Below, in pieces: positions 41,739 through 51,758 of a stretch of DNA of 64,000 nucleotides. Made by a program: the position numbers and the translations under genes. The notes beneath the pieces are model-generated. The model was not told the DNA's origin. It did no database searches and saw only the letters and a list, made by a program, of their open reading frames with translations. Source of the DNA: Leptolyngbya sp. PCC 6406 (GTDB taxonomy: Bacteria; Cyanobacteriota; Cyanobacteriia; Phormidesmidales; Phormidesmidaceae); contig NZ_KI913949.1 of NCBI RefSeq assembly GCF_000332095.2, positions 3,075,715-3,139,714 of the forward strand. The letters run 5' to 3'. The number at the start of each line of letters is the position of its first letter. Position 1 is the stretch's first letter.

Positions 41739-43070
41739 ATGGGGGGCGGAACCCATGACCCTGATGCCTGGTCTGAAACAACTGGGCACAATAAAGCCAG
41801 CAGCCCCCGGAGCGACCGAAACGTCACCATGATGGACTCACCCCGCCACCCCATTCCTGATATGAAGCCCCTTGCTACCGCAGGTCTAAAAGACATAGCC
41901 CCGCCAGAGGATTTTGACCCCTTTGCTGCTCCTGGCGAAGAGGATCTAGAGGATGAACCCATCGCCCTCGGCATTACGGGATCGCGCCGCACCACTGACC
42001 TCGTGCGGCTTTACCTTCAGGAAATTGGCCGGGTAAGCCTCCTGCGGCGGGATGAGGAAGTGTCCGAAGCCCAAATGGTGCAGCGCTATATGCAACTCCT
42101 AGAGATGCGCAATAGTGCGGCGGCACAGGCTAGTGGTCCCCTGGAACGCTATGTCCACTTGATGGATACCCGCGATCGCCTCACCTCCCACCTAGGCCAC
42201 CGCCCTTCCCTAGAACGCTGGGCCGAAACGGCGGGTATTTCCGTAGTGGACCTGAAGCCCACTCTCTCTAGCGGTAAACGTCACTGGGCAGAACTGGCCA
42301 GCCTGACGGTGGCGGAACTGGAGGAGGCTATTCGGGAAGGGCTACGGGCGAAGGAACACATGATCAAGGCCAACCTCCGCCTGGTGGTGTCCGTGGCCAA
42401 AAAGTACCAAAACCGAGGGTTGGAACTGCTGGATCTGATCCAGGAAGGCACCCTCGGTTTGGAGCGGGCGGTGGAGAAATTTGACCCCACTAAGGGTTAT
42501 CGCTTCAGTACCTATGCCTACTGGTGGATCCGTCAGGGCATCACCCGCGCGATCGCAACCCAGAGCCGCACCATTCGTCTCCCGGTCCACATCACCGAAA
42601 AGCTCAACAAGATTAAAAAGGCCCAGCGCAAGATTTCCCAAGATCAAGGCCGTACCCCCACCCTAGATGATGTGGCGCGGGAACTGGATATGACCGCCGC
42701 TCAAGTGCGGGAGGTGTTGCTGCGGGTGCCCCGCTCTGTGTCTCTAGAAACCAAGGTGGGCAAAGAGCGGGATACGGAACTGGGGGATTTGTTGGAAACC
42801 GACAGCATTTCTCCAGAGGAACTGCTGATGCGAGAAGCCCTACGGCGAGACCTGCAACAGCTCATGGCGGATCTCACCGACCGAGAGCGGGAGGTCATCC
42901 GGCTGCGGTTTGGCCTCGGGGACGGCAATCCCTTTTCCCTAGCGGAAATTGGGCGGGCGCTGGATCTGTCCCGAGAGCGCGTGCGGCAGATTGAATCCAA
43001 GGCGCTGCAAAAGCTGCGCCAACCCAAGCGGCGCAACCGGGTGCGCGATTACCTAGAAGCCCTGGGGTAG
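41739..43070 (+). CDS. sigC: group 2 RNA polymerase sigma factor (SigC type)
   Basis: About 443 residues; ATGs at 41829 and 41832 are possible shorter starts. It has the sigma-70 parts: region 1.2 (TDLVRLYLQEIGRVSLL), region 2 (ANLRLVVSVAKKYQNRGLELLDLIQEG and YAYWWIRQGITRAI), region 3 (RLPVHITEKLNKI) and region 4 (DLSRERVRQIESKALQKLRQPKRRN). The insert after region 1.2 (SEAQMVQRYMQLLEMRN, then HLGHRPSLERWAETAGI) is the mark of cyanobacterial SigC. Such factors adjust transcription in stress and stationary phase. Confidence 0.88.
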   Translation: MGGGTHDPDAWSETTGHNKASSPRSDRNVTMMDSPRHPIPDMKPLATAGLKDIAPPEDFDPFAAPGEEDLEDEPIALGITGSRRTTDLVRLYLQEIGRVSLLRRDEEVSEAQMVQRYMQLLEMRNSAAAQASGPLERYVHLMDTRDRLTSHLGHRPSLERWAETAGISVVDLKPTLSSGKRHWAELASLTVAELEEAIREGLRAKEHMIKANLRLVVSVAKKYQNRGLELLDLIQEGTLGLERAVEKFDPTKGYRFSTYAYWWIRQGITRAIATQSRTIRLPVHITEKLNKIKKAQRKISQDQGRTPTLDDVARELDMTAAQVREVLLRVPRSVSLETKVGKERDTELGDLLETDSISPEELLMREALRRDLQQLMADLTDREREVIRLRFGLGDGNPFSLAEIGRALDLSRERVRQIESKALQKLRQPKRRNRVRDYLEALG

Positions 43071-43079
43071 ATCAGGGGC

Positions 43080-43420
43080 GTACAATTGAATATCTCCCCA
43101 TCTGCCCAATATCGGCCACCTGCCTCTATTTCCTCCGGGAAGGCTCCGCCTTAGCGTAGCCATGCCGGAGGCTATTGCCCACAGGGCTATACGGCTCCGT
43201 TGCTCCTCGCGAACAGGACAGGGATTACCCCTACAGCCGCATCCTGCATTAGCCACGCAACCCCACGTCCCTACAGCCCATCCTGCATTGGGCGCGGCAT
43301 CTCTGCGGTGCATTGCTTCGCGAATGCACCCTACGGGATATTTAATTCAAAACTCAAAACTCAAAACTTAAAATTCCCATCACCCCCCCACCCCATCCCC
43401 CCCTACTGATGGGACTTTAT
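43080..43420. repeat. intergenic repeat cluster
   Basis: Dispersed modules again: CATTGGGCGCGGCATC, ACCCTACGGGATATTTAA, runs of AACTCAAAACTCAAAAC and CACCCCCCCACCCC. No gene is visible. Confidence 0.7.
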
Positions 43421-43422
43421 TT

Positions 43423-45219
43423 GTGTACAAATCCCTAATGATCCTCCATCCCCTACTCCGTGTTGGCTTAGGCTTGCTGATCGTCAGTGAGGCCGGATTC
43501 GGGAGCTTGAGTGATCGCGCCATCGCTCAAGTTCCCGAGCCGCCTGAAATTGCCCAGATGACTCCGCCCAACCCCACTGGTGCCCTCAGCGGCGGGGCGG
43601 TGGTGGTGGGTAGTCAGCGACTGGCGGTGCCTTGGCAACAGCGGGGCGATCGCATTGGCATCGCTGATATCGCCCTGATGCAAACCCTAGGGGTGGATTT
43701 ACAAAATACCCAAAACCCCCAGCAGCAACCCGTCCAATGGTTTTCCGACACCGCCACAGCTCTAACACCCTGGTACAGCGGTGGCTACCGCTATCTGGAT
43801 ATCACCGACTGGGCACGACAGCATAATTGGCAGCTCACCCCCAGCAATAACGGAACCCTTACCCTACAAGCCCCCACCGGACAGGTGCTCGCTGCCCGTC
43901 GGGGTCGCCAGAGCTGGGGCGATCGCATTGTTCTAGATGTCGATCGCCCCCTCCTATGGGGCTTGGAAGAACAGCAGGATCGCTTTACCCTCACTGTCAC
44001 GGGGCAGACGGGGGGAGGCTTTGTTGCCAATAGTTTGCAAGATCCAGGTAATGCCCTCAGCGGGGTGCAGGTGCGCTCCGGGGGCGGCCAACTCGTGCTT
44101 CAGGGCCAGGTAGATACCCAGGCGCGGGTGCGGGTGTGGAGCCTGTCCAATCCCCCCCGCATTGTCATTGATGTGCGTCAAGACACCCTGCCCCGCGATA
44201 TTCTCTGGGCTCCCGGTGTGCGCTGGCAGGCGGGAATGGTATCTGTGGGTAACCGGGCCTTCTCCGTCCATCAGGTACGGTTGAACCTGCGCCAATCTGG
44301 CGTGGCGCTGCGGCCTCTGTGGGCCAGTGAGCCCCAAGTACCGGGCATTACACCCCTTATCACCTTGGCCCAACGGCATCAGGCCGTCGCCGCCATCAAT
44401 GCGGGCTTCTTTAACCGCAATAATCAGCTTCCCCTGGGGGCGGTGCGCCGCGATGGCCGCTGGATTTCCGGGCCGATTTTGAACCGGGGTGCGATCGCGT
44501 GGAATGACCAAGGGCGGGCGGTGATGAATCGCCTTTTCCTAGCCCATACCCTCACCACCCGTCAGGGGCAAAGCTTCACCGTCGGGCAGATCAACAGTGG
44601 CTATGTACAGGCGGGCATTGGTCTCTATACCCCCGATTGGGGCAGTGCCTACAGCCCCATCCTGGACGGCGAAACCCTAGTGAGTGTGGGCCAAAATCAA
44701 GTGGCGCGACAAAGCCCTGGGGGCGCGGCGGGGCAGGGATCGGTGCCGATTCCTATCGATGGCTATCTGTTAGCGGTGCGCTCCTTTAGTGAAGCAGCGC
44801 GATCGCTAGTCCCTGGCACCTCGGTGACCCTCACCCCTGACCTGCGCCCCCCCGAATTCATCGACTTGCCCCACGCCATGGGCGGCGGTCCCCTATTACT
44901 CAAGGATCAACGTATGGTCCTCAATCCCCAGACAGAGGGCTTTAGCGACGCCTTTGCCACCCAGGCAGCCCCCCGTAGTGCCATTGGTATCGCCGGGGAT
45001 GGACAGATTTTGCTCGTAGCCATCCACCACAGTCCCGGTGGGCGCGGCCCCACCCTCACCGAGACGGCCCAGATCATGGCCCAACTGGGCAGCGTTGATG
45101 CTCTCAACCTAGACGGCGGCAGTTCCGCCAGTCTCTATCTGGGGGGTACCCTGATCAATCGTCATCCCCAGACGGTAGGCCGCATCCACAATGCCCTCGG
45201 GGTTTACATCACTCCGTAA
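43423..45219 (+). CDS. phosphodiester glycosidase-family exported protein
   Basis: A 598-residue precursor with an N-terminal signal-like helix (about 8-36); GTG 43423 or ATG 43438 start it. The first half (about 55-270) has beta-rich copper-amine-oxidase-N-like and AMIN-like parts (RIVLDVDRPLLW, RIVIDVRQDTLP), which bind peptidoglycan-like ligands. The second half is the NAGPA (phosphodiester glycosidase) domain with AINAGFFNRNNQLPLG, YSPILDGE and ALNLDGGSSASLYLGG. It probably trims envelope glycans outside the inner membrane. A palindrome follows the stop immediately. Confidence 0.85.
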   Translation: MYKSLMILHPLLRVGLGLLIVSEAGFGSLSDRAIAQVPEPPEIAQMTPPNPTGALSGGAVVVGSQRLAVPWQQRGDRIGIADIALMQTLGVDLQNTQNPQQQPVQWFSDTATALTPWYSGGYRYLDITDWARQHNWQLTPSNNGTLTLQAPTGQVLAARRGRQSWGDRIVLDVDRPLLWGLEEQQDRFTLTVTGQTGGGFVANSLQDPGNALSGVQVRSGGGQLVLQGQVDTQARVRVWSLSNPPRIVIDVRQDTLPRDILWAPGVRWQAGMVSVGNRAFSVHQVRLNLRQSGVALRPLWASEPQVPGITPLITLAQRHQAVAAINAGFFNRNNQLPLGAVRRDGRWISGPILNRGAIAWNDQGRAVMNRLFLAHTLTTRQGQSFTVGQINSGYVQAGIGLYTPDWGSAYSPILDGETLVSVGQNQVARQSPGGAAGQGSVPIPIDGYLLAVRSFSEAARSLVPGTSVTLTPDLRPPEFIDLPHAMGGGPLLLKDQRMVLNPQTEGFSDAFATQAAPRSAIGIAGDGQILLVAIHHSPGGRGPTLTETAQIMAQLGSVDALNLDGGSSASLYLGGTLINRHPQTVGRIHNALGVYITP

Positions 45220-45226
45220 GGGATCT

Positions 45227-45258
45227 GCGATGGCCAGAGGCCGGTCAAAGACCATCGC
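45227..45258. repeat. GCGATGG...CCATCGC palindrome, 32-bp copy
   Basis: Arms GCGATGG and CCATCGC enclose CCAGAGGCCGGTCAAAGA. The layout and most of the loop match the copy inside the histidine kinase gene at 60546-60577 in the other orientation. It sits eight bases after the stop of the glycosidase gene. Confidence 0.8.
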
Positions 45259-45340
45259 AATACCCGGCGGCGCAATACCCGGCAGCACAACACTGGGCGG
45301 CGCTGTTGTCACAATGGAAGAGATGCACTGGGAAGAACCC

Positions 45341-45916
45341 ATGGGAAATCGACACTGGACAATAGCGACAGGGTTGGGGCTGATGCTTGCGATCGCACCG
45401 AGTCTCTTACCGCCCCCCGCCCCCGCCGTGCAGTTCCCCGACGGTACCGTTGCCTTTACCAGCCCGCCCCGACTGGCGGAGTTTAGGGCCAGCCGAGATC
45501 TGACTGGAGCCCGCAACGTCACCTACTACTTCACCATCACCCTGCCAGAGGAGGCGGAGGAAGCGCTGGCAACCCTTGACATTACCCTGATCGAAGGCAG
45601 CCCCCAGGGTCTGCGGTATCGGCTCGAGGAGACAGCAGCGTTTCAGGGAACCTACGGCGATCGCGGCGAAGCCATCCCCGTGGCGACCGCCACCTATGAC
45701 CGGGACGAACAGCGCTTTACCCTGACACTGGCGGAACCCGCCGCACCGGGACAGGACATCACCGTGGCCCTACGACCCGTTCAGAATCCGCTCTGGGAAG
45801 GCGTTTATCTATTTGAACTAGAAGCCAGTCCCGCAGGAGACTTAGTGCGATCGCAACGAGTCGGCACCGCCCGAATGCACATCTACAGCCGCGATCGCCC
45901 CTTTCGGCTGTTTTAG
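45341..45916 (+). CDS. DUF2808 exported protein
   Basis: A 191-residue precursor from MGNRHWTIATGLGLMLAIA; an in-frame ATG at 45314 also exists. A signal peptide (to about residue 28) precedes the DUF2808 region: VQFPDGTVAFTSPPRLAEF, TYYFTITLPEEAEEALATL, and the closing YLFELEASPAGDLV and ARMHIYSRD. This family is exported and almost confined to cyanobacteria; function unknown. It follows the glycosidase gene on the same strand. Confidence 0.82.
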   Translation: MGNRHWTIATGLGLMLAIAPSLLPPPAPAVQFPDGTVAFTSPPRLAEFRASRDLTGARNVTYYFTITLPEEAEEALATLDITLIEGSPQGLRYRLEETAAFQGTYGDRGEAIPVATATYDRDEQRFTLTLAEPAAPGQDITVALRPVQNPLWEGVYLFELEASPAGDLVRSQRVGTARMHIYSRDRPFRLF

Positions 45917-45967
45917 GGGTTGGTGATTGGTGATTGATCACATCAGAATGGACCAATCACCTGTCCC

Positions 45968-47368
45968 TTACTCCGAGACAGAAGCTCCAACGAAGGGCGG
46001 TTCCTCCAACCCCAGGTGATCCGTCTTCACCCAGCGCAGTCGCTTAGGGCGCAGCGCCATGCGGAGAGTTACCGTCGGCATCACCACCAGCCAGTGGAAC
46101 ATGTAGATCATGCCCCGCACCGCATTTACGCCGGATATCAGCCAAGGCTCCTTCCGGCTAATCCGCAACCCCTTCACCATACCCACCATCAAAAAGGTGG
46201 CCACCAGACTAGAAAGAGGTGTCAACACCGGAGGGCGGGTGCGGGCCACCGCCATCATTAGATCCGGTAGCGCCATCGTGGGCAGCGCGTACTGAATCAG
46301 CCAGAAGAAAAATAAATCTACAGTCTTGTTCAGACCCAAACGGCGAGGGGTTAATAGTCGCCAGTAGTCCAGATAGCGCTGATAGCCCCCCTCCGCCCAA
46401 CGATTGCGCTGGTGCCACAGGGACTTGAACTGGGTCACCCCCTCCTCCTCCACCGCTGGGAACAGAACCACCGGAATATCCCAGCCCGTGAGATGGAGGC
46501 GAAACGTCAGATCGAGATCATCGGTGATAGTAGCCTCATTCCAGCCCCCACAGGTTTCCAGCGCCTCCCGCCGGACAAACTGACCATTACCCCGCAGCTC
46601 TCCAATTCCCGCTACCGCAACCCGCTGCCGTTGACAGTAGGCATCGAAGGCCATCTCTGCCATCTGACCCCGAGTCCAAAAATTCGTGGCAGCATTTGCG
46701 ATCGCTTTTCGTACCTGCACCGCCCCCACCGATTTCCGCTGAAACAGGGGCACTACCCGCAGCAGCAGATCTGGAGGCACCTGGGCATCGGCGTCAAAGA
46801 CCACCACCACACTCCCCCGAGCCTGGGGCCAGACCTCATTCAAAGCTCCAGACTTGCCTCCCGTCGCTTGGTCACTGCGGTGCACCACACGAATGTTCGC
46901 CTGCTGAGCAGCGAGTCGATCCAGTAGTTCTGCCGTACCATCAGTGCTGTGATCATCGATCATCCAGACTTCAAACCGTTCCACGGGATAGTCCAAACTG
47001 ACGAGGGATTCCACAAGACGACCAATCACCGTCCGTTCATTCTTAGCCGCTACTAATATGGATACAGCGGGCCAGAGGGTTAAGTCTGGAGTCTCCCCAC
47101 CGCTGGCGAAGGCCGCATCCCTTCCTGGCAGCCCTACTGGCAGGATTTCCATGGGGGCAAACAGCAGTCGGGCAAGGTGCAACCCCGCAAACACCGTACA
47201 TCCGTAGACCAGCCAGTGTCCCCAGGCCAGGAGATGCAGCCCAATGGTAGCCAGCCATAGCCCTACGAGGACGACTCCAGCTTTGAACTGACGCCCGTAC
47301 AGCCCCGGAAAGGGATTTTGGTGAAAGGGAATGGGCTGGCTAATAGTGGATTGAGCCCCGTTAATCAT
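45968..47368 (-). CDS. mgdA: family 2 glycosyltransferase, probable beta-monoglucosyldiacylglycerol synthase
   Basis: A 466-residue membrane glycosyltransferase. After two N-terminal helices (about 30-70) comes a GT2 domain with SILVAAKNERTVIGRL, the metal site VVFDADAQ, TDDLDLTFRL and the QRNRWAEGGYQRYLDYW motif, then four C-terminal helices. The RWAEGGYQRYLDYW segment and overall length match the cyanobacterial enzyme that puts glucose on diacylglycerol as the first step to galactolipids of thylakoids. A cellulose/hyaluronan-type polymerase is less likely from size. Confidence 0.75.
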   Translation of the reverse strand: MINGAQSTISQPIPFHQNPFPGLYGRQFKAGVVLVGLWLATIGLHLLAWGHWLVYGCTVFAGLHLARLLFAPMEILPVGLPGRDAAFASGGETPDLTLWPAVSILVAAKNERTVIGRLVESLVSLDYPVERFEVWMIDDHSTDGTAELLDRLAAQQANIRVVHRSDQATGGKSGALNEVWPQARGSVVVVFDADAQVPPDLLLRVVPLFQRKSVGAVQVRKAIANAATNFWTRGQMAEMAFDAYCQRQRVAVAGIGELRGNGQFVRREALETCGGWNEATITDDLDLTFRLHLTGWDIPVVLFPAVEEEGVTQFKSLWHQRNRWAEGGYQRYLDYWRLLTPRRLGLNKTVDLFFFWLIQYALPTMALPDLMMAVARTRPPVLTPLSSLVATFLMVGMVKGLRISRKEPWLISGVNAVRGMIYMFHWLVVMPTVTLRMALRPKRLRWVKTDHLGLEEPPFVGASVSE

Positions 47369-48074
47369 GGCTGCACTCTCTCTCCTGTTGAATGACCCTC
47401 AATCCTAGGTTTCTGCAACAACGCTGACCAAGGCTCCTATCCTTAGGTGCCAATGGAATAGGCCAATCATGGTCTCTGATCTGGGACCATCGCTCACCCC
47501 TTGTCCTTGCCCCAAACCTGGGAAAGATCAATTTTTCCAATTCTGGAAAAGTCCAAATATCTGCTACGGGAATTGTTCTGAACAATGGATGCTCTGGGTA
47601 CCCTCTACAGGAAATCTTATCCCTGATTCTTAAGGGAGGCATAGCATCAGAACAGCCCCGTTACGCTCAAGACAATCTAGTTGTTCTGGGTCTTTCTCTG
47701 GTTTTGTGATCCCCATGGCGACTCCAGACATCAGATGACGAATCCCAAAATAGCGCCCCTCCTAGGGATGCCAACCCTTATCCTAACGGGTTATGGCCCC
47801 CCACAAATGGACTTCAGGAACGGTGCCGATAGAGATCCAGGGCATCCGGATCCTGCTGAAGACAGTTTGTCTAGACGTATAGATCCCTATTCCCAGGGAT
47901 CTGGAGGTTCACAGTATCCGACCTTGTGGTATCACTGAGGGCATTGCCCGAGCCATTCCGGGGATCTCATTTAGAGATCTGTGTAGATTGTTGAGTTGAT
48001 GATAGCGGCCTGATGGGGCGGTCCCGATTGGGTGACCCATCTCGCAGGTGGTAATGATAGGACCGGTGGACGCG
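47369..48074. other. long intergenic gap
   Basis: About 700 bases without a convincing gene. Short palindromes are present (GATCCCTATTCCCAGGGATC near 47882), and an inverted pair GGGGATCTCATTTAGAGATC near 47960. No match to a structured RNA that I can name. Confidence 0.5.
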
Positions 48075-48455
48075 ATGACGATAACCTTTGACGAGATCAA
48101 ACCCGCTGGCAAGCAGGATATTGGCGTATACATGCCCTATTACCAGGGTACAAAGCGCAATGCCCTGCCCTACGCCATCGGCCTTTACAAGCGCGGAAAC
48201 TTAGAGGGGGAACGGGTGATTGAAGGGGGCTCCAGCATTCCCTTCCTAGCGACCTGGAATATCTCTTCCTTGCCGGCGGACTTAACGCGCTGTCGGCTTC
48301 AGTTTGATGACGATGCCGATCTAAGCTACGAAATCACCATGGCGACCTTTGAATTTGTCGATTTTCTCTTTGATGTGGTGGTAGCCCTACGACAAAAACG
48401 CGAGGCGGACTTTTCTAAAGGGTTCTATCGCAAGCTCCTGCGTCTGGATGACTAG
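48075..48455 (+). CDS. EbsA-like type IV pilus biogenesis/biofilm protein
   Basis: A 126-residue protein from MTITFDEIKPAGKQDIGVYM. The strings YMPYYQGTKRNALPYAIGLYKRG, GGSSIPFLATWNISSLPADL and the terminal FSKGFYRKLLRLDD match, as I recall them, the cyanobacterial EbsA family, identified in Synechococcus elongatus through biofilm self-suppression and as part of a complex with type IV pilus assembly proteins. No pilus gene is adjacent. Identification is from memory of the pattern, hence moderate confidence. Confidence 0.62.
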   Translation: MTITFDEIKPAGKQDIGVYMPYYQGTKRNALPYAIGLYKRGNLEGERVIEGGSSIPFLATWNISSLPADLTRCRLQFDDDADLSYEITMATFEFVDFLFDVVVALRQKREADFSKGFYRKLLRLDD

Positions 48456-49108
48456 TCCAGAAAGTCAGAAGGCGGAAAGGGAATTCCATGTCACACAAGG
48501 GTTCCTGCCTTAGTAAATAGAGCGGCAGTGTAACGCATCAATCCGAGTTGAACGCCCTACTGGTACGACATAGCTAAAACTGTGCTTTAGAAATTCCAGC
48601 GAATTCCTTGTTGGTGGGCAAAGCCCACCCTAAGTAATGCACTACTTTAGCTGTGTCGATCCACTACGATGCGTTACGGTTTCACCTAACGCATCCTACT
48701 AGTGGGCGGAAATAACTGACCTATCAATGTCGCGCCAGGTCCTACTTGCCGCAGTCTAGGCTTCGACAGGCTCAGCCGAAGGTCTGCGGCACAGTCAGCC
48801 AATGAGCCCAGCCTGCGCGATGGAATGATATTGGATTTATGCCGCAAAGTACTGTTTTAGCCGGTGATCTCCCGAGTTCTGGCAATGGGATTTGGGGCTA
48901 GCTGCAATTAGCCCCAACCGACCATACTTAACTATGGCTTAACCCCTACTGGATGGTCGCATGCGGAGAAGATATGGGGATTGGCAGCTTGGCAGCAACG
49001 CCCAGCATAGGGGAAGTTATGGCGAACGACATTGGGAACATTCCAAGGGGGTGGCAGAATGGGAAGGGCAGTCCAGAGTTATGCAAGCATCGGTGAGGAG
49101 CAGAGGGA
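48456..49108. other. long intergenic gap
   Basis: About 650 bases. It holds short modules (GGTGGGCAAAGCCCACC palindrome near 48613, GGCTTCGACAGGCTCAGCC near 48760) and no gene I can support. The GTG start of the following gene is preceded by a GAGG-rich tract. Confidence 0.5.
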
Positions 49109-50197
49109 GTGCCCAAATTAGTTAAGCATTTGCTTATCGGTTCGACGGAAGCCAGTAGCGGCAAGTCAGCGGTGGTGCTAGCGATCGCATTTCAGCTTCA
49201 GGCCCAAGGACTAGCATTGAACTATGGCAAGCCTCTGGCTTCGGTGCAGGTGTCTGGGGAAAAAATAGGGCTGGCCGATACCGATCTCAATTTCATTCCG
49301 ACCATTCTGGGGTTAACCCCGGAAGCCTGCCGTCCTACCCTTATATCCTTGAGTGAAAAGGTCTTGGCGGAGCAGATTGGGGCCGGGGGAGAGCCAGATT
49401 TCAACAGTGACCTTCAGAAATATTGGGATGATTGCACCGGGGATGTGGTGTTGCTGGAAGGCCCTTCTACCCTAGAGGAGGGAGCCTTAGTCAAGCTATC
49501 GCTGCCAGACATGGCAGCAGCCTTAGATGCCTCGGTGTTGTTAGTGATGCGCTACACCCGGCAAATGGTGGACCAGCTCATCTCTGCCCAGGGACGCTTG
49601 GGAGAAGCGCTGATTGGGGTGGTGATCAATGGCGTAGCAGAGGATGACGCGGTCTGGGTTAGTGAAAAGGTCGTGCCCTACCTGGAGCAGCGGGGCATTC
49701 CTGTTGTAGCGACCCTACCCCACATGCCCTTTTTGCGAGGGATGCGGGTCAGTGAGATTGTGCGGCACCTAGATGCGGAGGTATTGTGCTGCGCAGACCA
49801 TCTTGACCTCATAGTGGAAAGTTTGAAAATTGGGGCAATGAATGTCAATGCCGCCCTACGATTCTTTAGCCAGGGCCACCATCAGGCGGTGGTAACTGGG
49901 GGAGATCGGCGGGATTTACAGATTGCTGCCCTAGAAACCTCGACCCACTGTCTCATTCTGACGGGTCAGATTGCGCCAGCGAAAGATGTTATTGATCTGG
50001 CACGGGACAAGGAGGTTCCGGTGTTGACGGTAGCAACAGATACTCTCTCTACCGTAGAGAGTATTGATGCCCTCTTTGGTCATGTGCCCCTCAATAACCC
50101 CGACAAGGTCCGTCTGGTACGGGAATTGATGGCGGAGGAGGTGGATATTGTGCGGCTGATGTCCCTGTTAGCTCTGCCTCCCCCTGCGATCGCATAG
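49109..50197 (+). CDS. phosphotransacetylase-family protein (BioD-like domain plus DRTGG)
   Basis: A 362-residue protein from GTG 49109. The N-terminal half is a P-loop AAA_26/BioD-like domain (LIGSTEASSGKSAVVLAIAF, with Walker-B-like DVVLLEGPSTLEEG). The C-terminal half is a DRTGG-type domain (AALRFFSQGHHQAVVTGGDRRDLQIAAL). It resembles the N-terminal part of the long Pta proteins without the acetyltransferase domain, so it is likely regulatory or metabolite-sensing rather than a phosphotransacetylase itself. Known and conserved in cyanobacteria. Confidence 0.82.
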   Translation: MPKLVKHLLIGSTEASSGKSAVVLAIAFQLQAQGLALNYGKPLASVQVSGEKIGLADTDLNFIPTILGLTPEACRPTLISLSEKVLAEQIGAGGEPDFNSDLQKYWDDCTGDVVLLEGPSTLEEGALVKLSLPDMAAALDASVLLVMRYTRQMVDQLISAQGRLGEALIGVVINGVAEDDAVWVSEKVVPYLEQRGIPVVATLPHMPFLRGMRVSEIVRHLDAEVLCCADHLDLIVESLKIGAMNVNAALRFFSQGHHQAVVTGGDRRDLQIAALETSTHCLILTGQIAPAKDVIDLARDKEVPVLTVATDTLSTVESIDALFGHVPLNNPDKVRLVRELMAEEVDIVRLMSLLALPPPAIA

Positions 50198-50328
50198 ACA
50201 GGGCTCAGGCCCAGGGTTGCCTACTGCGATCCGCGTGATGACTGGAAATACCGTCGAATTACCAGCAATGTAGAGGACACACCTGATGCTGATACAATAG
50301 GCGCGTCCTTGTAATCCGTGTATCTCCG

Positions 50329-50844
50329 TTGAGTCAGCCCACTGAAGCCCCACTGGAAACCTCCAAGGTTGACATATTCCTCCAAGAGCTTGCCGCCATT
50401 CAGCAAGCAGGCTCTAAGCGCGTAGCCATCCTTGGGTCTCGCCACGTCCCCATCACCCACCAGCAACTGATCGAGCTGATGACCTACGCCCTGGTGATGG
50501 CGGGCAATACAGTTTTGACCTCGGGGGCGACCGGAACAAATTCTGCCGTGATTCGAGGTGCCCTCAAGGCGAACTCTAATCTGCTGACAGTGATTTTGCC
50601 CCAAAGCCTTTCTCGCCAGCCGCGAGAATCCCAGGAACAGTTGGACCAAGTCATGCACTTGGTGGAAAATGCCGATAATGATGCCCTCTCCCTAGCGGAG
50701 GCCAGTGCCCTCTGCAACCAGGAAATCATTTCCCGCTGTCAGCAATTGATCTGCTTTGCCTTTCATGACAGTCACACCCTGCTGCAAACCTGCCAAGATG
50801 CGGAAGACCAGCGCAAAATTGTCACCCTGTTCTATTTTGATTAG
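50329..50844 (+). CDS. DprA-like Rossmann protein (DNA recombination-mediator type)
   Basis: A 171-residue protein from a TTG start at 50329 (MSQPTEAPLETSKVDIF). A single Rossmann-like fold has VAILGSRHVPITHQQLIEL, AGNTVLTSGATGTNSAVIRGAL and LLTVILPQSLSRQP, which echo the DprA/Smf core (GSR...SGGARGID...) in reduced form. The cyanobacterial version is usually labelled DNA recombination-mediator protein A. Direct involvement in natural transformation is not shown by sequence alone. Confidence 0.72.
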   Translation: MSQPTEAPLETSKVDIFLQELAAIQQAGSKRVAILGSRHVPITHQQLIELMTYALVMAGNTVLTSGATGTNSAVIRGALKANSNLLTVILPQSLSRQPRESQEQLDQVMHLVENADNDALSLAEASALCNQEIISRCQQLICFAFHDSHTLLQTCQDAEDQRKIVTLFYFD

Positions 50845-51031
50845 GGTGTAATCAGGGGCTGCTTTTTTGTCAGCAGAGCGCAAAGGTCTCGGTCTGGGAC
50901 TCTCGGTCTGGAACATTGTTGTCCTGGATAATTAATTCAGAGTTTTGTGCCGGGGTGCGGAGGGTTGACTTAGCACTGTGCCCTCAAATTCAAGGTTCTG
51001 TTCGTTTAGCTGCTTCAATAATTTCTTGCCC

Positions 51032-51523
51032 ATGGCTTCCACCTACTCCTTTGACATTGTCAGTGACTTCGACCGTCAAGAATTGGTGAATGCTCTAGAC
51101 CAGGCACGTCGAGAAATCATCACCCGTTACGACCTCAAGGACACGAAGACCCAGATTGATCTAGGGGAGACGGCGATTACTCTGGAAACTGATAGCGATC
51201 TAAGCCTGCAAGCGGTGCAGGTCGTGATTCAGACTAAGGCGGCGAAACGACAACTTTCCCTCAAAATTTTCGACTTTGGCGAGGTGGAATCCGCTAGTGG
51301 TAATCGCGTTCGCCAGCAGGTGACCTTGCAAAAGGGAATCGATAAGGAACTGGCGAAGAAAATGACCCAGCTTCTACGGGACAACTTTAAGAAGGTTCAG
51401 TCCTCGATTCAGGGAGATACGGTACGGGTCTCAGCTAAGTCTAAGGACGATCTGCAAGCAGCAATGCAGGTGATTAAGTCTGAGGATTGGCCCGTGGCAC
51501 TTCAGTTCACGAACTATCGCTAA
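51032..51523 (+). CDS. YajQ-family nucleotide-binding protein
   Basis: A 163-residue protein from [20 protein letters not shown]. It has the full YajQ pattern: two RRM-like domains, [60 protein letters not shown] and [22 protein letters not shown]. Members bind cyclic di-GMP in some bacteria and RNA or nucleotides in others. The ATG at 51032 fits the family start; the longer upstream frame does not. Confidence 0.9.
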   Translation: MASTYSFDIVSDFDRQELVNALDQARREIITRYDLKDTKTQIDLGETAITLETDSDLSLQAVQVVIQTKAAKRQLSLKIFDFGEVESASGNRVRQQVTLQKGIDKELAKKMTQLLRDNFKKVQSSIQGDTVRVSAKSKDDLQAAMQVIKSEDWPVALQFTNYR

Positions 51524-51559
51524 GGAGCCCGGATCCTTTATTAATGTGAAAGTCTTGCC

Positions 51560-51600
51560 GGTTGAGCATCTGGCCTGACCGTGGACAGCCGGGACGACAT
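51560..51600. repeat. double-hairpin intergenic repeat, copy 2 (partial)
   Basis: GGCCTGACCGTGGACAGCCG and its flanks repeat, in inverted orientation, the double-hairpin repeat between tsaB and folB. Here the outer arms are partly lost. It follows the YajQ gene. Confidence 0.65.
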
Positions 51601-51758
51601 CGAAATCTGTAGTCCCGTCATTCCCGTTTTCCGCGTTCGCTTTGCGATTGCTTTGTACTTAGCGTGACCAGAGGCCGTAAACGGGAATCCATGTCGGCGG
51701 GATAGTGTATCTGGATTGGGTATGCGAGGCCAAGGTATGGGATCGTCACAAAAGGGTG

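Noticed and set aside
45968-47368. Cellulose or hyaluronan synthase
   Set aside because: The length and the RWAEGGYQRYLDYW motif fit the glycolipid glucosyltransferase better, and no PilZ domain or partner subunits are present.
47681-47938. 85-residue plus-strand protein
   Set aside because: No recognisable domain, proline- and glycine-rich random composition, and no ribosome-binding site.
48946-49164. Minus-strand 72-residue protein overlapping the phosphotransacetylase-family gene start
   Set aside because: It overlaps a well-supported gene on the other strand and matches nothing known to me.
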